DNA from: Pythium myriotylum
Lineage: Eukaryota > Oomycota > Peronosporomycetes > Pythiales > Pythiaceae
Assembly: GCA_023091665.1 (NCBI GenBank)
Contig: JALJCQ010000007.1
Location: forward strand, 868,001 to 932,000
Direction of reading: 5' to 3'
Length of the DNA stretch: 64,000 nt
Shown here: positions 57,598 to 64,000 of the stretch, piece after piece
Numbering within the stretch: position 1 is the stretch's first letter
How the letters are laid out: each line of letters begins with the position of its first letter
The notes under the pieces: model-generated
Seen by the model: only the letters and a program-made list of their open reading frames with translations
Told to the model about the DNA's origin: nothing
The model's database searches: none
Position numbers and translations under genes: made by a program

Positions 57598-58754
57598 ATG
57601 CAGGCCCGCGTGGACACGCTGCTGCGCGCGGTCGCGGCGACGGAGAGACAGGGCGCGCGCCATGTTGTCGCGTTCTCGGGCGGCGTGGACTCGTCGCTCG
57701 CGGCGGCGCTGGTCGCGCGAGCCTTCCCGTCCGCGGCGGCCGCGTGTCTCGGCGTCTCGCCGTCGCTCGCGGCGCACCAGCTCGCGCAGGCGCGGCGCGT
57801 GGCCGATGAGATCGGCATTCCGCTCTGGGAGTGTGCTACGAGCGAGGGAGAGCTGCCGCAGTATGTGGAGAACAAAGGCCAGAGCTGCTACTACTGCAAG
57901 ACGACACTGTACTCGACGATCCAGCAGGCCACTGCTTACGCCGTGTACGTGGACGAAGGCGAGGACCTGGAGATAGAAGCGGCACTTCATGACGACGATG
58001 TCCGTGGATAGGAAGCGCGCGTCGATGGGCAGTTCTGATATCAAGCCGGTGATCTACAACGGAACGAATGCCGACGATTTGAAGGACCCGACGAGAGTGG
58101 GTGAGTCGAGGATGATCGGACTGCAGCAACCATGTCTACAGTACTGACGAGTAGGTCGCCGGCAAAGGGCTCATCGCTGCAAAGGAATTTGAGGTCGTGA
58201 GTCCGCTGCGCACGCTGACTAAGACTCAAGTGCGCGAGGTGGGTCGACGTATGGCTGGGGACCGACCGAACCTTTGCTGAGTTAACAATGTTGTGGGTCT
58301 TTCAGACAGCGAAATACCTCGGACTGTCAAACTGGAATGCCGCGGCATCGCCGTGTCTCCGCTCACGACTTGAATTTGGTGTAGAGGCGACAGCTCGCCA
58401 CCTCAAGCAAGTCGAGGTGGCTGAGGCGTTCGTCCGCCAGGAGCTCCGGCTTGCACAGGATACCAACATGCGCGTTCGCTTGCTCGCTCATCGGCGAGCT
58501 GCACTTGAAATTGATGCTGCAGTGCTTGATAGCGCTGTCGAGAAGCAAGTGATCATCAAGAAGCGCTTGATTTCAATCGGTATGAGTTGATGACGAGCTC
58601 AGGAACGATCCTTCCGTTTCTCACGTCGATTGCTACAGGTTTTGAGGACGTCGTCATACGCAGCTTCCGCTCAGGAAGTCTAAGTGGTTACAGTCGCTCT
58701 GTCGACGTGGTTCACTCACCTGCGTCATCAGCAACGAAAGAGCTGCTTCAATAG
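57598..58754 (+). CDS. LarE-family ATP-dependent sulfur transferase (5 exons)
   Basis: Exons 57598-57944, 58033-58100, 58168-58238, 58306-58579, 58639-58754; 291 aa; introns 59-88 nt. N-type ATP-pyrophosphatase P-loop VAFSGGVDSSLA is at about 24-35, then CYYCKTTLYS, NGTNADDLKDPTR, KEFEVVSPLRTLTKTQVRE, ASPCLRSRLEFG and a C-terminal MRVRLLAHRRAALEID domain. These are the hallmarks of LarE, which donates sulfur to build the nickel-pincer cofactor of lactate racemase in bacteria. The Cys of SPCLRSR is at the sulfur-donor position; CxxC plus this Cys could instead hold an Fe-S cluster, as proposed for some LarE proteins. A bacterial origin with later intron gain is plausible. It is divergent from the CSA-like gene (68 nt apart). 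Confidence 0.85.
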
Positions 58755-58821
58755 AAGGCAAGTGATATGGAGTCATGAAGAAAGATGTCAATAAATGCAT
58801 ATGGAAAGGAAACTACAAGCA

Positions 58822-60717
58822 CTAAGCTGTGCGAGAGAAGTTCACTCGAGGTGGCTGTGAAGGCATGACGAATTCGACGCTTGTTCGCCTGTCGACTGCA
58901 ATGGCGACTGTGCTCCCTAGTATCGGAGTGACGGAGGCCGGTAAGATGGGATCGTCAACGCTCTTGGCAGTCAAGTCGTCGTCCAGTATCTTTGCCTTCT
59001 TGAACTTATCGAAAAGGCTCACCTGTGCCTTGAAATCCTGTTGAATTTGTTCGACCGTCTTATTCTTTGTTTCAGGAAGCATCGTATACACACACAGCCA
59101 AAAAAGTGATAGCAAGGCGGTGAAAGGAACAAATGTGTAATCGCCGAGATAGTTTGCCAAAATCGGGAAGCAGATGCCGACGATGAGGTTACAAAACCAA
59201 TTCACAAACGTCGTGAAGCTGATCCCCTTGCTTTTGATGTGCTCAGGCAGTACCTCTGCCGTCACAAGGAAGGGAAGCGGACTCAAGCTAATCGAATTAA
59301 AACCCACGTAGCACGCCGTGAACGCGACAGCAGCTGCTGACTTATTGATGATCGCCCAAGTCATCCCGACAGAGCAGAGCGCCATCCCACCAATTCCGGT
59401 GAGCAATGCAGCACGACGAGGAAGTCTCTTCATGAAGATACAAACTAGGAAGACCATGGCTAGATTCACGAAGCCTAGCAACAAATTCCCAACACGAGAA
59501 TCTTGGATGCCAGCACGCGAGAAGATGCTTGACGAGTAATAGAAGACAGCTGAGACACCCCCAAACTGCCGAGCAGTACAAAGGATGCACGAGATCGTAA
59601 ACTGCTTGTTGCAGCGGGAAGAGAAGGCATCCTTCCAGAATGAATTCGAGACTTGTGAAGTCGGTGATTGTTGTGCTTCAAGAATTTGTCGGCGAACGTT
59701 CTTCTCGGTCTCAATTTTGACTAACTGCTCGAGTTCCTGGAAGCTACCAGACTTGTACAACTTCTGGAAAGCTTCTTGGGCTTCTTGGTGGTGCTTGTTG
59801 ACGAGCAGCCATTTTGGTGACTCAATCAAAAACACTGGTGAGACGCAAAGCTGAACCAAGCCAAGAATTGCTGGAAAAGCCATGATCCAACGCCATGACG
59901 TCGGTGAACCCGTGATTGCGAAGTGGACGATCGTGATTGAGGTGAGTCCGACAGATCCAGCTCCTTGGAATGCAACCACGAAACTTGCCTTTTGCTTGGG
60001 TGGCCCAATTTCCCCCATGTAGACAGAGGTGATAGTCGATCCGGCACCCGACGCTATACCATTCAAAAGGCGACCGAGTGCGAAGAGGTAAATGTTCGGT
60101 GAAAACGTTTGTAGGCAACCACCTGCAACCATGAAGATCGCATTTCCTATCACGACGAAGCGGCGACCAAACTTGTCTGCCGGGATACTACACAGTAGCG
60201 AGCCCAGTGCAGCGCCGAGTACCCAGCACATTACAGCCATCACCCACTCCACATCAGAATGACCAGGATACACAATACAGCGGCCCGTTTTCACAGGGCG
60301 CTGCTCACAATCGCTTGGGTTGTGAAACACACCCAAATTAAGTTGCGCAATCTCCCACCCGAGCTGCGGGCCGAGCATCACAGTAATCAATACGGTCGTG
60401 TACATGAACAGACTTCCAACTATTGGCACAGAATCCTTCTTGGTGTCGTGATTTGCGGTACCGCGAGCCGAACTACGGCGACGTCCGTGTAAGACGGGCA
60501 AGTGGGTCGATACGGATGAAGAAGACCTGCGAGTGAGAAGCGAGTCGGTGTCTTTTGAGTTGATGAATGTGCCTTCCTCCGCATCATCGTCATCATCCTT
60601 GACCTCAAGCACAGTACTGAGTGGTACGGAAGAGCGACGGCGTACGCCGTTGGTGTGCAATGCTGTCGATGATGGTGCGTGAGCACCTGGCCGGCCTCGC
60701 GGATGAGATGAGAGCAT
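58822..60717 (-). CDS. MFS sugar-type transporter
   Basis: 631 aa, ATG at 60717. A Ser/Arg-rich cytosolic N-terminus of about 95 residues is followed by 12 predicted membrane helices. Sugar-porter signatures are ADKFGRRFVVI between helices 2 and 3, GRLLNGIASGAGSTITSVYMGE, PKWLLVNKHHQEA and PETKNKTVEQIQQDF. It probably imports hexoses or related polyols at the plasma membrane by proton symport; the substrate cannot be read. No intron is seen. It ends 67 nt after the convergent LarE-family gene. Confidence 0.88.
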   Translation of the reverse strand: MLSSHPRGRPGAHAPSSTALHTNGVRRRSSVPLSTVLEVKDDDDDAEEGTFINSKDTDSLLTRRSSSSVSTHLPVLHGRRRSSARGTANHDTKKDSVPIVGSLFMYTTVLITVMLGPQLGWEIAQLNLGVFHNPSDCEQRPVKTGRCIVYPGHSDVEWVMAVMCWVLGAALGSLLCSIPADKFGRRFVVIGNAIFMVAGGCLQTFSPNIYLFALGRLLNGIASGAGSTITSVYMGEIGPPKQKASFVVAFQGAGSVGLTSITIVHFAITGSPTSWRWIMAFPAILGLVQLCVSPVFLIESPKWLLVNKHHQEAQEAFQKLYKSGSFQELEQLVKIETEKNVRRQILEAQQSPTSQVSNSFWKDAFSSRCNKQFTISCILCTARQFGGVSAVFYYSSSIFSRAGIQDSRVGNLLLGFVNLAMVFLVCIFMKRLPRRAALLTGIGGMALCSVGMTWAIINKSAAAVAFTACYVGFNSISLSPLPFLVTAEVLPEHIKSKGISFTTFVNWFCNLIVGICFPILANYLGDYTFVPFTALLSLFWLCVYTMLPETKNKTVEQIQQDFKAQVSLFDKFKKAKILDDDLTAKSVDDPILPASVTPILGSTVAIAVDRRTSVEFVMPSQPPRVNFSRTA

Positions 60718-61409
60718 ATCTCTTTCCCTTGAACTGCCAACGCCGAGAAATGAGTAGTGGGGTATCTGCGGCGTTTTTTTCTTGAATCGTAAAACCGAGA
60801 CAGAATACTCACGCGATTGAGAGGGCGAATGGGTATCAGGTAAACAAAGCCAGCGATCCCTCTTGCCACCCCTCCAGCCCTTCCCAAATAAAACCTACCA
60901 AAAATCCTGTTGGGGGCAATGGACCAGCACCGTAGCATTTGTGGTGTGTGCGATGCCCCTCAGCTTTCCCCTTCGGTACGTGCTTTGGGCCTCTGGATAT
61001 GGCGCATTATCCCCATCCCTTGCAGCTGAGAACAATGCGTGCGACCTCGTTCTCAGGTTCTCGGTGCCCGGATCCCATGTTGAACACGAAAGCCGAATAG
61101 CTGACGTTGCAACTATTTTGAGCCGATGCTTATGGGACGAGGCACAACGCACAGCAAACAAACAACTTGACGGAGGTTTCACCAAGTAAAGCCTACTGTG
61201 GAAAGGTTGCAGTTGCTGGACGATCGCGAAGTTGAAGTCACGCACTTCAACTGCAAGTGGCAGTTCCGGCTGATGGAGCTTGGCTTGGTTACCACCCAAA
61301 AATACGATATGCTCCAACCAAGCAAGAGTTTGTCGCAGTTGTAAACGATGCAGGTTGGCCGCGAACCATGCTATGGTTCCAACTCATGCGTAAATCGGCG
61401 TGGCTTGCG
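60718..61409. other. Intergenic between two MFS transporter genes
   Basis: About 690 nt: promoter of the sugar transporter and 3' end of the nitrate transporter. A perfect 9-bp inverted repeat, AGTTGAAGT/ACTTCAACT with a 5-nt loop, lies at 61230-61252. No gene recognised. Confidence 0.5.
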
Positions 61410-63101
61410 TTAGAGCATACGTTGGTTTTCACGTTGATGCCGTGCGACGATCTTAGCTCTGCCAGGTGAACTGTCTTCGTCGTCGAATCGCTCATCCGTG
61501 TTGGCCTCGAAATCATTCGTGACGAGTCGTTGGTTGGTGCCATATCCATGGGTTGTGGTTGATCCGCCGTTGACAAGGCGCCACATAGAGCCTTCGCCTT
61601 CCACCTTCGTTACACCACATAGCAGTGCTGAAACAGCGACGAAGGCACTAAGGTACTTGAAAGACTGCGCTCGGTTTCCAACGCCTTTAAAGAGGAATCC
61701 CCAGCAGAGCGCTCCAACGTTACCTCCGGCTCCGACGATTCCGGATGTCGCACCAGTGTATCGAGGCGAAACGTACGGCACGATTGCGAAGGTTGTGCCT
61801 GTGCATGCCTGGACAAAGATTCCGAAGACGATGAGCGCCGGTATGCTCCATGCAATCGTTTTCGTGTGTGCATAAAGGTACAACGCGATAGCTTGGCCGG
61901 CAAAGGCGACAAATTGCACGATGATACGGCCTTTCATTGCATAGTTTCGACTGGCGACATCTGAAGCAACCCCGCCCATGGCTCGCGCAAAAATGCACAT
62001 CAATCCAAAAAGTGAGGAGATAAGACCGGCGGTGGTTTGCGTGAGAATGCGGCATTTTCTGGGATCAGTGGCAACCACACAGTCTTTGTGGGTGAAATCT
62101 TCATAGTAAAAGAGACTCAGGACGTTGTGGACCTGCAACTCCACGCCAAATGAACATGCGTACTGGAACGCAAGAATCCAGGTCACGGGCATCTTTGCCA
62201 CAACCCGCAAAGCTTGATGCAAGCTCACTCGGTTGCTCGTATCAGTTTCGAACCCTTGGATCGAATGCCTGCTGTCTCTTTGCAACGATTTTCGATGTCT
62301 CAAGTCAGCATAATTGCCACGCGGGCAGTCATCCGAGTATTTGTACAGTAGCACGCCAACGAGAACCATGAAGAGTGCAGGAAAGAGCAGCGTGATGCGC
62401 CAGCCGAGATCGTCCGTGACTCCAAAACTCTTATACGTGACGAGATCGAACAGGAACGGCGTGATCAGGTACGTCGCACCAGCGCCGAGGTTGCCCCAGC
62501 CAGCGGCGATGGCGTTGGCGCTGCCAACGATCTGCTTGGAGAAGACAATGGAGGTCCAGTACGTTGTCGCAACGAAGGAGCACCCCACGAGGCCAATGAA
62601 GAAGCGCACGACGACGAGTCCTGCGTAGCTGTTCGCGAACCCGGCGCAGGCCACGGGCACGGCTCCAGCGAGCAGCAGCGCGGCCTGCACCACGCGTGGG
62701 CCGTATCGATCGCAGAGTGGACCGACCACAATTCGTCCAGCGATCGTGCTCGCGACGGACGCGATGTTCGTGTTGGCGACTTGGTCGCTCGAGAGTCCGA
62801 GCTGCTTCTTGATGGTCGGCATGAGCGGCGGGATGGAGAACCAGCCGACGAACGCGACGAAGAACGAGAGCCACGAGTAGTGGAACGCGCGCATGTGCGG
62901 TCGCGCGAAGCTCAGCAGCCTGATCTCGGTCGCGCGATCTTCCTGCAGCGGATCGACCGCGAGGCTGTACTTTCTCGCCGCCCCATTGAGCGGCTCCATG
63001 GGCGTGCGGACCCAGACGTGGCCGCTGTCGAGCGCCGACGCGTCATCGGCGATGGGCGTGAGGACCTTGGGCGACGGCGACGGCGGCGGCTGCGTCGGCA
63101 T
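61410..63101 (-). CDS. NRT2: NRT2-type high-affinity nitrate/nitrite transporter
   Basis: 563 aa from the ATG at 63101; the frame is open to 63308 but only from a GTG. MFS fold with 12 helices. Both nitrate signatures of the NNP family are present: AAGWGNLGAGATYLI at about 195-210 and SGIVGAGGNVGALCWG at about 450-465. Also GPLCDRYGPRVVQ between helices 2 and 3. It imports nitrate/nitrite with protons at the plasma membrane. A long central loop (RKSLQRDSRHSIQGFETD) and a C-terminal tail of about 55 residues are cytosolic. Assimilatory nitrate or nitrite reductase genes are not in this window. The upstream region has repeated GATA-type motifs. Confidence 0.92.
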   Translation of the reverse strand: MPTQPPPSPSPKVLTPIADDASALDSGHVWVRTPMEPLNGAARKYSLAVDPLQEDRATEIRLLSFARPHMRAFHYSWLSFFVAFVGWFSIPPLMPTIKKQLGLSSDQVANTNIASVASTIAGRIVVGPLCDRYGPRVVQAALLLAGAVPVACAGFANSYAGLVVVRFFIGLVGCSFVATTYWTSIVFSKQIVGSANAIAAGWGNLGAGATYLITPFLFDLVTYKSFGVTDDLGWRITLLFPALFMVLVGVLLYKYSDDCPRGNYADLRHRKSLQRDSRHSIQGFETDTSNRVSLHQALRVVAKMPVTWILAFQYACSFGVELQVHNVLSLFYYEDFTHKDCVVATDPRKCRILTQTTAGLISSLFGLMCIFARAMGGVASDVASRNYAMKGRIIVQFVAFAGQAIALYLYAHTKTIAWSIPALIVFGIFVQACTGTTFAIVPYVSPRYTGATSGIVGAGGNVGALCWGFLFKGVGNRAQSFKYLSAFVAVSALLCGVTKVEGEGSMWRLVNGGSTTTHGYGTNQRLVTNDFEANTDERFDDEDSSPGRAKIVARHQRENQRML

Positions 63102-63612
63102 CTCCGCGGGGGCGCAAGCGCGAGTGGAGAGCGCCCGCGCCGGCGGGAAGGTCAGGAGATGCTGTGGTCGCGTTCCGAGAATGACGCACTTGATGACTAG
63201 ATCGATGTGATTGGAGGATAATCGGAAGAGGTGATTCTGATTGGAGGATAATGGGGTATCTGTTCTGATAGGTGTCCACGTGCGGGGAAACGGCTGGGAC
63301 CCCACCACAAGGCCTCGTTATGTATAGTCGCCGCGGATCCCGAGAACTGTTCTTGGGAACGGTTCTCCAAATGCAGGAACTGTTCCGCGCCGACCCTTCC
63401 ATCGCACGCGCAGCACTCTTTAGCAATTTTCATCCAATCACAGTCGGTTTCTCCGTAATTTACTCGGAAATTTTCTCTGCCTGCGAACCTAGCAGAACTA
63501 TCTACCATCCTAACCCCCATACAATCCTATAATTACAATCCTACTCCCTCCTCGCCTCCCAATCCTTCGAGAATCCGAGCCCATAGTTGAAGCAGCCACG
63601 TGGGTGCTCGCC
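63102..63612. promoter_or_regulatory. Divergent promoter of NRT2 and thioredoxin-like genes, with GATA repeats
   Basis: The direct repeat TGATTGGAGGATAAT lies at 63208-63222 and 63238-63252 (period 30), followed by TGATAG at about 63267. All are 105-170 nt upstream of the NRT2 ATG. GATA sequences are the binding sites of nitrogen regulators (AreA/Nit2) in fungi; their use here is inference. The rest of the 511 nt holds no gene. Confidence 0.45.
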
Positions 63613-64000
63613 ATGGCGCCTCGCTCGCTGCTGCTGCTGCTGCTCGCCGCCGCCTGCGTGCTCGCGCTCGCCGACGACGCGCTCTTCCGCGTGCTCCGCT
63701 CGGTCGACGACGTCGTCGCGACGGTCGAGACGCGTCGCCACGTGAGCGCCGTGCTCCTGCTCTCGTCGCAGAGCGACGCCAAGCTCCAGGAGCTCACGGC
63801 CCAGAACGGCGGCGCCGTCGACGACGCGGCGCTCGCGAAGGCGCTCGAGGCGCAGTTCCCGCACATGCGCAAGATCCTCCAGAGCCTCGACGGCGCCGTC
63901 GACCTCGTGGTCGCCGACATCCCGGACGCCAAGCAGATCTCCAAAAAGTGGAACGTCGCGACGCTGCCGGCGCTCGTGGTCTACAAGGACGCGCCCAAGA
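63613..64000 (+). CDS. Secreted thioredoxin-like protein, 3' end beyond window
   Basis: Partial: 129 codons from ATG 63613, open at the window edge. A signal peptide MAPRSLLLLLLAAACVLALA is followed by a thioredoxin-like region ending in the cis-Pro strand VATLPALVVYKD. No CxxC has appeared by the cut, so it may be a redox-inactive ER domain (OST3/PDI-like) or the active site may have been lost. Very high GC. It is divergent from NRT2. Confidence 0.6.
   Translation, partial: MAPRSLLLLLLAAACVLALADDALFRVLRSVDDVVATVETRRHVSAVLLLSSQSDAKLQELTAQNGGAVDDAALAKALEAQFPHMRKILQSLDGAVDLVVADIPDAKQISKKWNVATLPALVVYKDAPK

Noticed and set aside
1..64000. tRNA, rRNA and CRISPR arrays
   Set aside because: No cloverleaf-like box A/B pair, rRNA core or spaced repeat array was recognised by eye; a covariance-model scan would be needed to be sure.

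Overview
The window looks like nuclear DNA of a flagellated stramenopile, most likely an oomycete. This is inferred from densely packed genes on both strands, canonical GT-AG introns mostly 50-90 nt long, a eukaryotic ribosomal protein uS12 gene (RPS23), several ciliary/flagellar genes (a kinesin-2-type motor, a CFAP99-like protein, a ciliary-type coiled-coil protein), an NRT2 nitrate transporter and a PhoD phosphatase. No prokaryotic operon features, rRNA, tRNA or CRISPR array were recognised.

Region 1 (73-10640) is the unusual part: four head-to-tail, mostly intronless genes built from ADP-ribose modules. They are (i) macrodomain, membrane segment and ADP-ribosyltransferase (ART) joined by a predicted intron; (ii) and (iii) two genes with a NUDIX-like domain followed by an ART; (iv) a giant gene of about 1,922 codons with macrodomain, NUDIX-like domain, ART, coiled coil, DEAH RNA helicase, KH domain and a poly(A)-polymerase/CCA-type nucleotidyltransferase. 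Together they could write, read and possibly erase ADP-ribose while acting on RNA, an arrangement partly resembling animal PARP14. This is the best candidate for an undescribed system.

Region 2 (10744-40319) is mostly housekeeping and flagellar: a TUL1/Dsc-type membrane RING E3, kinesin-2, a 64-aa repeat protein, a B-box/SAM/MAP2K-like kinase, a BAR-like coiled-coil protein, PhoD phosphatase, a CFAP99-like protein, an unknown protein, an ankyrin-WGR-PARP of about 2,743 aa with a complete H-Y-E triad, a double-PH protein, a CUE-Smr protein resembling the no-go-decay endonuclease Cue2, and RPS23.

Region 3 (40590-50118) is a cluster of seven theta-like glutathione S-transferases. Six share a four-exon structure (phases 1/2/0), one of these carries an in-frame stop, and one outer copy is intronless. 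Two members form a nearly identical inverted repeat of about 970 bp. A glyoxalase II gene lies 3 kb further on, giving a glutathione-related neighbourhood.

Region 4 (51640-64000) holds a VPS9-domain protein, glyoxalase II, a ciliary-type coiled-coil protein, a CSA/ERCC8-like WD40 protein, a five-exon LarE-family sulfur transferase, a sugar-type MFS transporter, the nitrate transporter, and the start of a secreted thioredoxin-like protein cut by the window edge. All exon coordinates are read by eye from splice motifs and protein continuity.
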